11,619 bases of DNA from Bacillota bacterium (GTDB taxonomy: Bacteria; Bacillota; Clostridia; Peptostreptococcales; Anaerovoracaceae). The DNA is taken from positions 1-11,619 of the forward strand of contig JAFZRG010000063.1 of NCBI GenBank assembly GCA_017619985.1, given 5' to 3'. Of this stretch, positions 1-7,186 are shown piece after piece; position 1 is the stretch's first letter; each line of letters starts with the position of its first letter. Position numbers and translations under genes: made by a program. Below the pieces are notes generated by a model. It searched no databases. It saw nothing but the letters and a program-made list of their open reading frames with translations, and was not told where the DNA came from.

Positions 1-631
1 ATCTGGGCTACCTGGGCGGCATGGCAGTTCCCTCCGTCGTTCGCTTCGGCAACGGCTACATCCAGGCGCTGACCTCGCAGCAAAGGAACTGGGCAAGGAA
101 GGCGTTACGCTCGAATATGTCTACGGCAACCAGTTCTTCGGCGACGCTGATATCACTTCCTACATGGATACCTGGTATCAGACCTCCGGTGTAGAAGTCG
201 TCTTCGCTTGCGGCGGCGGCATCTGGACCTCCGCTGCGGAAGCTGCGGCCAAGGTCGGCGGCAAGGTCATCGGCGTTGACGTTGACCAGTCCAAGACCAT
301 CGACGCTTACGGCGCCGGCATGACGGTCACCTCCGCCATGAAGGGTCTGAAGGCTACTGTCAACACGCTGCTCACCGAGCTCGTGAAGAACGACAACTGG
401 GCTGCTTACGGCGGCCAGGTCATGACCCTGGGTCTCGTTTCCGGCACTGACGTCGAAGCGAACTACACCCAGATCCCGTATGACACCACGCAGTGGGGCG
501 ACGGATTCACTCAGGAAGACTATGTCAAGCTCGTCGGCAGAATGTTCTCCGGCGACATCTCCGTCGATGGTTCCCAGGACGAATTCGCTCCTTCCACCAT
601 CACCCTGAACAGATACGACAACATCAAGTAA
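1..631 (+). CDS. BMP-family (Med/BmpA-like) nucleoside-type ABC substrate-binding lipoprotein, C-terminal part, with an apparent frameshift
   Basis: This is the last ~208 residues of an extracellular solute-binding protein of the BMP/Med family (PF02608); the N-terminus and any lipoprotein signal lie outside the window. Reading starts in frame at base 3 (LGYLGGMAVPSVVRFGNGYI), runs to about base 77, then must shift to the frame of base 80 (AKELGKEGVTLEYVYGNQFF) to stay in family sequence. One base appears to be missing in the tract TCGCAGCAAAG. The remainder carries family hallmarks: a VEVVFACGGG strand, VGGKVIGVDVDQSK at the hinge, and TSAMKGLKATVNTLL. It ends at TAA 629-631. The next genes encode the matching ATPase and two permeases, which supports a role in nucleoside or purine capture outside the membrane. 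If the shift is real, the gene is broken; a sequencing error is at least as likely. An ATG at 164 could start only a meaningless fragment. Confidence 0.88.
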   Translation, partial: SGLPGRHGSSLRRSLRQRLHPGADLAAKELGKEGVTLEYVYGNQFFGDADITSYMDTWYQTSGVEVVFACGGGIWTSAAEAAAKVGGKVIGVDVDQSKTIDAYGAGMTVTSAMKGLKATVNTLLTELVKNDNWAAYGGQVMTLGLVSGTDVEANYTQIPYDTTQWGDGFTQEDYVKLVGRMFSGDISVDGSQDEFAPSTITLNRYDNIK

Positions 632-659
632 TCACCTGATAAAATCGCATCAAAAACTG

Positions 660-689
660 ACGGACGACCTTTTAGGCCGTCCGTTTTTA
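660..689 (+). terminator. Rho-independent terminator/attenuator after the binding-protein gene
   Basis: The arm ACGGACG (660-666) pairs with CGTCCGT (678-684). The stem continues as CCT/AGG after one A-C mismatch, leaves a three-base loop, and is followed by a T-run at 684-688. It lies 28 bases after the binding-protein stop and 42 bases before the ATPase start. In binding-protein-dependent ABC operons such hairpins often let only part of transcription through, so the binding protein is made in excess. A TATGAT at 693-698 resembles a -10 box, but I see no convincing -35 for a separate promoter. Confidence 0.8.
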
Positions 690-731
690 TGTTATGATTT
701 TATTAACTATGGATTACAGGAGGTTGAAGCC

Positions 732-2255
732 ATGGATGCACCTTATGCAATCGAGATGCTCAACATCACGAAGCGGTTTCCGGGCATCATTGCAAATGAC
801 AACATCACACTTCAGCTGAGGAAAGGCGAGATACACGCCTTGCTTGGCGAAAACGGCGCCGGCAAGTCCACGCTGATGAGCGTCCTCTTCGGTCTGTATC
901 AGGCGGAGGAAGGGCAGATCAAGAAGGACGGCAAGGTCGTCGAGATCAAAGACCCCAACGATGCCAACGAACTGGGCATCGGCATGGTCCACCAGCATTT
1001 CAAGCTGGTCGAGTGCTTTACGGTACTGGATAACATCATCCTCGGCGTAGAGACCACCAAGAACGGGCTGCTCCAGAAGGACGAAGCCAGAAAGAAAGTC
1101 ATGGCGCTTTCCGAGAAGTACGGTCTGTCCGTCGATCCGGACGCCGTCATCGAGGACATCACGGTCGGCATGCAGCAGAGGACGGAGATCCTCAAGATGC
1201 TGTACCGCGACAACGAGATCCTCATCTTCGACGAGCCGACGGCGGTGCTGACCCCGCAGGAGATCGAAGAACTCATGAAGATCATGAAGAACCTCGCGGC
1301 GGAAGGCAAGAGCATCCTGTTCATCTCCCACAAGCTGAACGAGATCATGGAAGTCGCCGACCGGGTCACCGTCCTGCGCAAGGGCAAGTACATCGGCACC
1401 GTGGACGTGGCGAACACCACGAAGGAAGAGCTCTCCCGCATGATGGTGGGCAGAGACGTGGAGTTCCAGGTCAAGAAGCAGCCGAGGACGCCGGGCGAAG
1501 AGATCCTGAAGGTCGAGAACCTGACGGTCCCCTCGAAGGTCCACAGCAACAACGCGGTCAAGAACGTTTCGTTCACGGTCCGCCGCGGCGAGATCGTCTG
1601 CATCGCGGGCATCGACGGCAACGGCCAGACGGAACTGGTCTACGCGCTGACCGGCCTCGAAAAGCCGAGCGCGGGCAAGATCACGATGCTGGGCAAGGAT
1701 ATCACCCATGCGCCGATCCGCCAGCGCAGCGTGGACGGCATGAGCCACATCCCCGAAGACCGCCACAAGCACGGTCTGGTGCTCGATTACTCGCTGGAGT
1801 ACAACGAAGTGCTGCAGACGTACTTCGAACCCAGATTCACGCATAACGGCTTCCTGGACAAGCCGGCCATCCGCAAGTACGCGGAAAAACTCATCGAAGA
1901 ATACGACGTGCGCTCCGGACAGGGCCCGATCACGAAGGCCCGCAGCATGTCCGGCGGCAATCAGCAGAAGGCCATCATCGCCAGAGAGATCGACAGAGAT
2001 CCCGAACTGCTGGTCGCGGTCCAGCCCACGAGAGGCCTGGATGTCGGCGCCATCGAATTCATCCATAAACAGCTCGTGGCGCAGCGCGACGCCGACAAGG
2101 CGGTCCTGCTGGTCTCTCTGGAACTGGAAGAGGTCATGAGCGTGCCCGACCGCATCCTCGTCATGTACGAAGGCGAGATCGTCGGCGAACTGAAACCTGA
2201 AGAAACCACCGTGGAAGAGCTGGGCCTGTACATGTCCGGCGCGAAGAGACAGTAA
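732..2255 (+). CDS. Nucleoside/simple-sugar ABC transporter ATP-binding protein (tandem ATPase domains, NupO/YufO-like)
   Basis: This 507-residue cytoplasmic ATPase powers import of the solute captured by the upstream BMP protein. It has two ABC domains in one chain, as in the ribose/nucleoside (CUT2-like) class. Domain 1 has Walker A GENGAGKST (39-47), a Q-loop Gln at 88, a VGMQQ signature (145-149), Walker B ILIFDEP (163-169) and the switch His at 200. Domain 2 has a degenerate Walker A GIDGNGQTE (293-301), an SGGNQQ signature (407-412), and Gln at 431 instead of the catalytic Glu in LLVAVQPTRGLD. This asymmetry, with one active and one degenerate site, is usual for the family. The start is fixed by AGGAGG at 718-723, eight bases before ATG. 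Eleven bases separate its stop from the first permease. The exact substrate cannot be read from the sequence; guanosine or other purine nucleosides are the usual ones. Confidence 0.95.
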   Translation: MDAPYAIEMLNITKRFPGIIANDNITLQLRKGEIHALLGENGAGKSTLMSVLFGLYQAEEGQIKKDGKVVEIKDPNDANELGIGMVHQHFKLVECFTVLDNIILGVETTKNGLLQKDEARKKVMALSEKYGLSVDPDAVIEDITVGMQQRTEILKMLYRDNEILIFDEPTAVLTPQEIEELMKIMKNLAAEGKSILFISHKLNEIMEVADRVTVLRKGKYIGTVDVANTTKEELSRMMVGRDVEFQVKKQPRTPGEEILKVENLTVPSKVHSNNAVKNVSFTVRRGEIVCIAGIDGNGQTELVYALTGLEKPSAGKITMLGKDITHAPIRQRSVDGMSHIPEDRHKHGLVLDYSLEYNEVLQTYFEPRFTHNGFLDKPAIRKYAEKLIEEYDVRSGQGPITKARSMSGGNQQKAIIAREIDRDPELLVAVQPTRGLDVGAIEFIHKQLVAQRDADKAVLLVSLELEEVMSVPDRILVMYEGEIVGELKPEETTVEELGLYMSGAKRQ

Positions 2256-2266
2256 AGGAGGACGCC

Positions 2267-3358
2267 ATGAAAAAATTCTTAAAGAGCGAAGGCGGACAGT
2301 CCTTTATCGCCTCCATCTTCTGCATCATCCTCGGTCTTCTGATCGGTTATGTGGTGCTGCTGTTCATCGCCCCGCAGGGCGCTTCGACAGCGATCCTCAC
2401 GATCATCAAGAACTTCTTCTACTATCCCAGCAGCGTTGCCAGGATGAAGTATTTCGGCAGCACGCTGGTCAAGACAGCTCCGCTGCTCATGTGCTCGCTG
2501 TCCATCCTGTTCGCTTATAAAGTCGGCCTGTTCAACATCGGCTGCTCCGGACAGTATACGGCAGGCACGACCGCGGCGCTGTTCCTGGCGCTGGGCATGG
2601 GCATGCCCTGGTGGGTCTGCCTGATCGCGGCCATGGTCTGCGGTGCTCTGCTGGCAGCCATCTCGGGCTTCCTGAAGAGCTACGCGAACGTGAACGAAGT
2701 CATCTCCGGCATCATGCTGAACTGGATCATGCTGTACTCGGCGAACATGATCCTCACGAAAGTGAAGGAATCCACGTCGCCTTACACCTACACGCTGGCC
2801 AGCACCAATAAGGGGGCGATGCTCCCGAGCCTCGGCCTGGGCAAGCTGTTTTCAAACAACGCCTACATGACCCTGGCAGTGCCTCTGGCCATCCTGATCG
2901 CGATCGGCATCTGGGTGCTGCTGGAAAAGACGACGTTCGGCTACGAGCTCAGAGCGACGGGCAACAACAAGAACGCGGCCAAATATGCCGGCATGAACGA
3001 GAAGCGCAACATCATCATCACCATGATGATCGCAGGCGCTCTCGCGGGCCTGGGCGGCGCGTTCCTGTACCTGACCGGTTTCGAGCAGTGGCAGTGCACG
3101 CAGTCCTCCGTTCCCGGCATGGGCTTCAACGGCATCTCCGCCGCCTTCCTGGGCGGCCTGTCCCCGATCGGATCCATCTTCAGCTCGTTCTTCATCCAGC
3201 ACATCACGGCGGGCGGCGCCTACGTGGACAAGAGCCTGTACAGCGCCCAGATCTCCGATCTGATCACCTCCGTCATCATCTACCTGTGCGGCTTCGTAGG
3301 CTTCCTGAAACTGGTGCTCAAGAAAGCTGCCGATAAGAAGGAAGGAGGGGCCAAGTAA
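2267..3358 (+). CDS. Nucleoside ABC transporter permease, subunit 1 (BPD_transp_2 family, NupP/YufP-like)
   Basis: This 363-residue integral membrane protein belongs to PF02653 and forms half of the import channel. After a short basic N-terminus there is a membrane segment at about 13-34, followed by a run of further hydrophobic helices. Family motifs are VGLFNIG (86-92) followed by SGQ, NVNEVISGIMLNWI (141-154), the conserved loop TGNNKNAAKYAG (231-242) that contacts the ATPase, and a Gly-rich helix AGALAGLGGAF. The C-terminal tail is basic (KKAADKKEGG). The start has AAAGGAGG at 2254-2261, five bases upstream and overlapping the ATPase stop codon. Its own stop overlaps the next start by one base (TAATG), so the two permeases are translationally linked. 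The length fits the longer permease of this transporter type. Confidence 0.94.
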   Translation: MKKFLKSEGGQSFIASIFCIILGLLIGYVVLLFIAPQGASTAILTIIKNFFYYPSSVARMKYFGSTLVKTAPLLMCSLSILFAYKVGLFNIGCSGQYTAGTTAALFLALGMGMPWWVCLIAAMVCGALLAAISGFLKSYANVNEVISGIMLNWIMLYSANMILTKVKESTSPYTYTLASTNKGAMLPSLGLGKLFSNNAYMTLAVPLAILIAIGIWVLLEKTTFGYELRATGNNKNAAKYAGMNEKRNIIITMMIAGALAGLGGAFLYLTGFEQWQCTQSSVPGMGFNGISAAFLGGLSPIGSIFSSFFIQHITAGGAYVDKSLYSAQISDLITSVIIYLCGFVGFLKLVLKKAADKKEGGAK

Positions 3359-4305
3359 TGATACTGCTTCTGCAATATACGATCATTTTCTCCGCGGTGC
3401 TCACCCTGGTGGCCATCGGCGGATGCTTCTCCGAACATTCCGGCGTCATCAACATCGGTCTGGAAGGCATCATGGTCATGGGCGCCCTCGGCGGCGCGCT
3501 GGTCATGCGCTTCTCCAATTATCCTGCCAGCGGGAATGCCTTTACGCTCATCCTGCTGACGATGCTGGCAGCCGTGGTCTTCGGCATGGTCTACTCCTTG
3601 CTGCTGGCCGTGGCCTGCATCAACTTCAAGGCGGACCAGACCATTATCGGTATCGCCATGAACATGCTGGGCACCGCCGCGGCGACCGTCATCGTCAAGG
3701 CCATGAACACCCGCATCAATCCGGACAATGTGTCCTCGACGATCCAGTACATCGACCAGAAGAAGGCTTTCCTGGTCAACCTCGGAGGCTTCGAGTTCAA
3801 CTGGTTCATGCTCGTGACCGTCATCCTGCTGATCTGCTCCTACGTCCTGCTGTACAAGACGAAGCTCGGTCTCCGTCTGCAGGCGTGCGGCGAACATCCG
3901 CAGGCGGCGGCTTCCGTCGGCATCTCCGTTTACAAGATGCGCTACATCGGCGTCATCATCTCCGGCTTCCTCGGGGGGCTCGGCGGCATCGTGTATATCA
4001 CGTCCGGCGTGTCCGAATGGAAGTTCGAGAACGGCGTCGCGGGCTTCGGCTTCCTCGCTCTGGCCGTTATGATCTTCGGTCAGTGGAAGCCCCACAGGAT
4101 CGCGGTCTCCGCGCTGCTGTTCGGCCTGTTCCGCGCGCTGTCCAACGTCTACATGGGATTCGACTTCCTCGCGAAGCTCAACATCCCGAGCGGCATCTAC
4201 AACATGCTGCCGTACATCATCTGCCTCATCGTGCTGGCCTTCACGTCCAAGAAGTCCAGAGCGCCGAAGGCGGAAGGCATCCCCTACGACAAGGGCATGC
4301 GGTAG
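3358..4305 (+). CDS. Nucleoside ABC transporter permease, subunit 2 (BPD_transp_2 family, NupQ/YufQ-like)
   Basis: This 315-residue membrane protein is the shorter partner permease. It opens directly with a hydrophobic helix and shows the family's SGVINIGLEGIMVMGA (29-44) near the N-terminus, KADQTIIGIAMNML (91-104), and the ATPase-contact loop ACGEHPQAAASVGI (176-189). A Gly-rich segment SGFLGGLGG (202-210) follows. The ATG shares its A with the preceding TAA stop, and AAGGAGGGG at 3342-3350 supplies the ribosome binding site seven bases upstream, inside the end of the first permease gene. It ends at TAG and is followed 12 bases later by a strong hairpin, so it closes the transporter operon. 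The order binding protein, ATPase, long permease, short permease matches the Bacillus NupNOPQ/YufNOPQ arrangement. Confidence 0.94.
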   Translation: MILLLQYTIIFSAVLTLVAIGGCFSEHSGVINIGLEGIMVMGALGGALVMRFSNYPASGNAFTLILLTMLAAVVFGMVYSLLLAVACINFKADQTIIGIAMNMLGTAAATVIVKAMNTRINPDNVSSTIQYIDQKKAFLVNLGGFEFNWFMLVTVILLICSYVLLYKTKLGLRLQACGEHPQAAASVGISVYKMRYIGVIISGFLGGLGGIVYITSGVSEWKFENGVAGFGFLALAVMIFGQWKPHRIAVSALLFGLFRALSNVYMGFDFLAKLNIPSGIYNMLPYIICLIVLAFTSKKSRAPKAEGIPYDKGMR

Positions 4306-4317
4306 ACCTGTTCCCGA

Positions 4318-4351
4318 GGGGCGGCTTTCCGGCCGCCCCATATTTTCTCTG
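4318..4351 (+). terminator. Rho-independent terminator of the nucleoside transporter operon
   Basis: An eight-base perfect GC stem, GGGGCGGC (4318-4325) with GCCGCCCC (4332-4339), closes a six-base loop and is followed by the T-rich tract ATATTTTCTCT. It ends the ABC operon. I see no good promoter between here and 4395, so the CHR genes may depend on leakage past this hairpin or on a poorly conserved promoter. Confidence 0.85.
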
Positions 4352-4394
4352 AAGCGGCATCCGGGACCGGACAAAAACTCAGAAAAGAGGCAAC

Positions 4395-4976
4395 TTGCTT
4401 TTACAGATCTTTTTCACATTTTTCAAGGTGGGACTCTTCACCATCGGCGGGGGGTACGCGATGCTTCCCATCATCCAGGACGCCGTCTGCCACCAGAAAG
4501 GCTGGCTGACGGACGAGGAATTCCTGGATTCCATCTCCCTGACGAATTCGCTGCCGGGACCTCTCGCGACGAACTGCGCGACCTTCATTGGCTTCCGCCT
4601 GAAGAAGATCCCGGGTTCCATTGCGGCCATCCTGGGCACCATCAGTCCGTCGATCATCATCATCCTGCTCATCGCCATGATCTTCAACACGGCCATGGAC
4701 AATGTCTACGTGCAGGCGTTTTTCCGCGGCGTGGGGCCGGCGGTGTTTGCCCTGATCGTATCGGCGGTGTACAAGCTGTCGAAGTCGGCGAAGATCCTGG
4801 AGGATAAACTCACGCTGATCGTGGCGCTCGCTTCGTTCGTGGTCATCGGTTTTCTGGGGGTCACGCCCATCCTGGTCGTGATCGCGGCTGCGGTGATCGC
4901 CCTGGTCGCGGACAGCGTCCGCAAGGCGAATGCGGCAAAGAAGGAAGGAGGTCCGGAAGATGGATCTCGTTCTTAG
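4395..4976 (+). CDS. Half-size chromate-family (CHR) transporter, subunit A
   Basis: This 193-residue membrane protein of the CHR family (PF02417) contains a single CHR domain; such short CHR proteins normally occur as gene pairs and work together. It begins with FFTFFKVGLFTIGGGYAM (the family GGGYAM is at 18-23), then has GWLTDEEF (36-43), PGPLATNCATFIGF (54-67) with the conserved PGP and T, and RGVGPAVFALI (111-121). Several hydrophobic helices follow, and the tail is charged. No ATG gives a full-length product: the best start is TTG at 4395, four bases after AAGAGG (4385-4390), a weak and tightly spaced site that implies modest expression. Family members move chromate in proteobacteria; in anaerobic Bacillota the natural substrate is unclear and may be another oxyanion. 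Its end overlaps the partner gene by 17 bases. Confidence 0.9.
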   Translation: MLLQIFFTFFKVGLFTIGGGYAMLPIIQDAVCHQKGWLTDEEFLDSISLTNSLPGPLATNCATFIGFRLKKIPGSIAAILGTISPSIIIILLIAMIFNTAMDNVYVQAFFRGVGPAVFALIVSAVYKLSKSAKILEDKLTLIVALASFVVIGFLGVTPILVVIAAAVIALVADSVRKANAAKKEGGPEDGSRS

Positions 4977-5493
4977 GATGTGCCTGGCCTTCATCAAGAT
5001 CGGCGCGTTCTGCTTCGGCGGAGGATACGCGGCGGTCGGCCTGATCGAGAACGAAGTCGTCAAGACCATGGGCTGGCTGACTTCGGAACAGTATATCAAC
5101 ATCATCGCCATCGCGGAGATGACCCCGGGACCCATCGCGGTCAACACGTCCACGTTCGCGGGATACCTGATGAGCGGTCCCGTCGCGGGCATCCTGTGCA
5201 CGCTGAGCATCATCCTCATCCCGAGCTGCCTCGCGCTGCTGACGGCGTTCTTCTTCGAAAAAGTGAAGAACAATCCGAAGGTGCAGGTGGCGGTCAAGGG
5301 GATACGGCCCGGCGCCATCGGCATCATCGCGGCGGCGGGCATCTCCATCGCGAAGAGCGGCTTCCATGATTACTGGTCGGCGCTGTTCTTCGCGCTGGCT
5401 GCGTTCATCATTTTCAAACTGAAGAAAAGCCCCATCATCGCGCTCCTCTCCTGCGGCGCGCTGGGCGTCCTGCTGTATGGCTTCATTCTGTAA
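4960..5493 (+). CDS. Half-size chromate-family (CHR) transporter, subunit B
   Basis: This 177-residue partner of the preceding gene is also a single CHR domain. Motifs are FIKIGAFCFGGGYAA (11-25), GWLTSEQY (38-45), TPGPIAVNTSTFAGY (55-69) and KGIRPGAIGII (113-123), in the same order as in the first subunit, which supports a two-gene CHR transporter with two oppositely oriented halves. I chose ATG 4960 because AAGGAGG at 4945-4951 lies eight bases upstream. An in-frame ATG at 4930 would add ten charged residues (MRQRRKEVRK) and lacks a ribosome binding site. The start sits inside the previous gene, so translation is probably coupled. The C-terminus is hydrophobic to the end (LLYGFIL), and its last 17 bases overlap the start of the methyltransferase gene. 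Confidence 0.9.
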   Translation: MDLVLRMCLAFIKIGAFCFGGGYAAVGLIENEVVKTMGWLTSEQYINIIAIAEMTPGPIAVNTSTFAGYLMSGPVAGILCTLSIILIPSCLALLTAFFFEKVKNNPKVQVAVKGIRPGAIGIIAAAGISIAKSGFHDYWSALFFALAAFIIFKLKKSPIIALLSCGALGVLLYGFIL

Positions 5494-6271
5494 GATCCGC
5501 TACGGAGACAACCTGGAATACATGAAGACTCTGGAAGATGGGTCGATCGATTTCATCTACGTCGATCCGCCGTTTTTCTCTGCGGCCGATTATTACACCC
5601 GCAAGGGGAGAAACGCCTACGGTGACCGCTGGAAGGGCGGTATGGACGAGTATCTGGGCATGCTGAAGCCTAGGTTGGAGGAGATGAAGCGGCTGCTCAA
5701 AAGCACCGGCAGCATCGCGATCCACCTGGACTGGCATGCGGTGCATTACGTCAAGGTCATGGCGGACGGCATCTTCGGCGCGGGCAATTTCGTGAACGAG
5801 CTGATCTGGGCCTACAAATCCGGCGGCGCCACGGGAAGACATTTCGCCCGCAAGCACGACACGATCCTCGTGTACGCGAAGGGACCGGATTACTATTTCC
5901 GCACGCAGAAAGAGCGCTCCTACAACAGGGAAGGGCGGCCGTATCACTTCAAGGGCGTGGAGGAATTCCGGGACGAAGAAGGCAAATGGTATACCATGGT
6001 CAATAAAAAAGACGTCCTGTACGTCGACATGGTCGGCAGGACGTCTTCGGAACGCACGGATTACGCGACGCAGAAGCCCCAGGCGCTGCTGCAGATCCTG
6101 CTGGACAGCCTGTGTCCTCCGGGAGGCCTGTGCGCGGACTTCTTCGCGGGATCCGGCACGCTCGGCGCCTGCGCGCTGGAGAGCGGCCTGGACTGCCTGC
6201 TCTGTGATTCGAGCAGGGAGGCCGTGGATACGATCCTGGACCGTTTGGGGATGTTCGTCCGGGAGGAGTGA
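5477..6271 (+). CDS. Small site-specific DNA methyltransferase (N6-adenine/N4-cytosine type, beta-class order)
   Basis: This 264-residue protein of the N6_N4_Mtase family (PF01555) would transfer a methyl group from S-adenosylmethionine to an exocyclic amino group in DNA. The catalytic motif IV is DPPF at 30-33; the AdoMet-binding motif I, DFFAGSG, is at 221-227, preceded by TQKP (198-201). This catalytic-before-binding order is the beta class. DPPF favours adenine as target, but that is inference. Further family features are WAYKSGGATGRHFARKHDT and an IAIHLDW strand. Only about 190 residues lie between the motifs, so any target-recognition region is small. The ATG lies within the CHR gene, no ribosome binding site is visible, and translation is probably by coupling. 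No endonuclease gene is nearby, so it appears to be an orphan enzyme, as seen in phages and in regulatory methylation. Confidence 0.9.
   Translation: MASFCKIRYGDNLEYMKTLEDGSIDFIYVDPPFFSAADYYTRKGRNAYGDRWKGGMDEYLGMLKPRLEEMKRLLKSTGSIAIHLDWHAVHYVKVMADGIFGAGNFVNELIWAYKSGGATGRHFARKHDTILVYAKGPDYYFRTQKERSYNREGRPYHFKGVEEFRDEEGKWYTMVNKKDVLYVDMVGRTSSERTDYATQKPQALLQILLDSLCPPGGLCADFFAGSGTLGACALESGLDCLLCDSSREAVDTILDRLGMFVREE
6005..6047 (-). terminator. Intragenic hairpin plus T-run: likely minus-strand terminator of the lysO unit
   Basis: Inside the methyltransferase gene, AAGACGTCCTG (6009-6019) is perfectly repeated in reverse complement at 6037-6047, an 11-bp stem. The 17-base loop can form a further CGAC/GTCG helix. 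Read on the minus strand the stem runs straight into TTTTTTATTG (six T, two of them paired). The minus-strand exporter gene ends at 6275 and no other hairpin lies between, so transcripts from the lysO unit probably stop here after running about 230 bases antisense into the methyltransferase gene. Read on the plus strand there is no T-run after the stem. Confidence 0.6.
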
Positions 6272-6274
6272 CCC

Positions 6275-6868
6275 CTACAGACCGGTCAGGAAACCGATGA
6301 GCAGAGGCACGAACAGGGAAATGACCGAACCGACTAATATGCCATAGAGCACGATGCTGTTGTCGCCGGAGACGGTGGCGGCAGCGATGCACGAATTGAT
6401 CGTGGCGGATCCGCCGACGGAAACGACTTCCGGACGGCGGAATTTTTTTATGAGAAGGGGCATGGCGAAGATGGCCAGGATCTCCCGGCTCACGCAGCAG
6501 ACGAACGTCGCGACGGAAAGGGAAGGGCTGTAGGCGTAGACGAGGCCGGTGGACAGGGAATACCAGCCCATACCGGATGCCGCGATCACAGCGTCCTTCA
6601 TGCTGACAGGCAGGAACAGGGACATGGGAACGGCTGCCAGCAGCGTGCCTGCGACGGTGCCGAATGCGTAGAGAAGGGCTTTCGCGGAGATCTTTTCGCC
6701 TTCGCCTTCCCGGTATTGCGCGCCGAGTCCTACGGAGATCGTGAAGACCATGACGTACAGCGTGTAAAGTACGACGTCGGATTCGACAGGAGCCAGGAAC
6801 GACAGCCACCCGAGGCGCCCGCAGGCGAATCCTGTGGCTAACACCGCTACTAGGACCAGGATCATCAT
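6275..6868 (-). CDS. lysO: LysO-type lysine/amino-acid exporter, C-terminal (main) part of a split protein
   Basis: This 197-residue membrane protein corresponds to the C-terminal two thirds of LysO (YbjE, DUF340/PF03956), the E. coli L-lysine exporter of roughly 300 residues. After an N-terminal helix and further hydrophobic segments it shows the family's ASGMGWYSLSTGLVYAY block, an SREILAIFAMPLLIKK helix and the SVGGSATINSCIA region, then a closing hydrophobic helix SVISLFVPLLIGF. In E. coli LysO, acidic residues inside membrane helices matter for export; the E and D of this half (for instance in PVESDVVLY) are candidates. ATG 6868 has AGGAGGA at 6875-6881, six bases upstream, and overlaps the stop of the N-terminal gene as ATGA. 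The two halves together (103+197) match the length of the single-chain protein. Substrate specificity is inferred from the family only. Confidence 0.85.
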   Translation of the reverse strand: MMILVLVAVLATGFACGRLGWLSFLAPVESDVVLYTLYVMVFTISVGLGAQYREGEGEKISAKALLYAFGTVAGTLLAAVPMSLFLPVSMKDAVIAASGMGWYSLSTGLVYAYSPSLSVATFVCCVSREILAIFAMPLLIKKFRRPEVVSVGGSATINSCIAAATVSGDNSIVLYGILVGSVISLFVPLLIGFLTGL

Positions 6869-7176
6869 CGCGCGTCCTCCTCGCCGCTATGGGGCGATTT
6901 CGGGCCTTCCAGGGCCCTTCTGAGCAGCCATACCACGAGAAAGGATCCCGCCATGGACGCGATGCCGAGGCAGAGTCCCGTCAGCCCCATGGTCCCCACC
7001 GAAGCAGCCACTTCTTCGTTCGCTCCGAGCTGGTGCCCCAGCAGGAAAAGGATGACCAGAAGGCATACGGTCTGGAACCGGCTGCGGGTTGCGCTCTTCG
7101 ACGAAAAACCATCGCTCCGGTAACCCAGAGCGATGCCTGCCCCCATGATGCATAGATAGATGATCATGATCTTCAT
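6865..7176 (-). CDS. LysO-type exporter, N-terminal part of a split protein
   Basis: This 103-residue membrane protein matches the N-terminal third of LysO/YbjE. It has a first helix (MIIYLCIMGAGIALGY), a short polar stretch, a second helix with VCLLVILFLLGHQLGAN, resembling the family's LFLVGIxLGxN, and a third from about 63 to 90. It ends in a charged tail. It starts at ATG 7176, with GTGAGG eight bases upstream. That GAGG overlaps the TGA stop of the acetyltransferase gene, so this gene follows it by only 10 bases. Its TGA overlaps the ATG of the larger half (ATGA), so both halves are probably made in equal amounts and assemble together. A second in-frame ATG three codons later is also possible. 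Confidence 0.8.
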   Translation of the reverse strand: MKIMIIYLCIMGAGIALGYRSDGFSSKSATRSRFQTVCLLVILFLLGHQLGANEEVAASVGTMGLTGLCLGIASMAGSFLVVWLLRRALEGPKSPHSGEEDAR

Positions 7177-7186
7177 GAAGTTTGCC

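Noticed and set aside
714..2066. Long minus-strand open frame (450 codons) across the ATPase gene
   Set aside because: It is antisense to a clear ABC ATPase, is rich in Asp, Arg, His and Leu with no domain pattern, and has no ribosome binding site. Such shadows are common where third positions are G or C.
3280..4374. Long minus-strand open frame (364 codons) across the second permease
   Set aside because: It is very rich in Asp, His, Gln and Arg, opposite a well-supported membrane protein, and crosses the operon terminator. It is a composition artefact.
4930..4959. Upstream ATG start for the second CHR gene
   Set aside because: It would add a charged peptide lacking in the family and has no ribosome binding site; ATG 4960 has AAGGAGG at good spacing.
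4401..5348. Minus-strand open frame over the CHR pair
   Set aside because: It spans two overlapping real genes in antisense with no recognisable motif.
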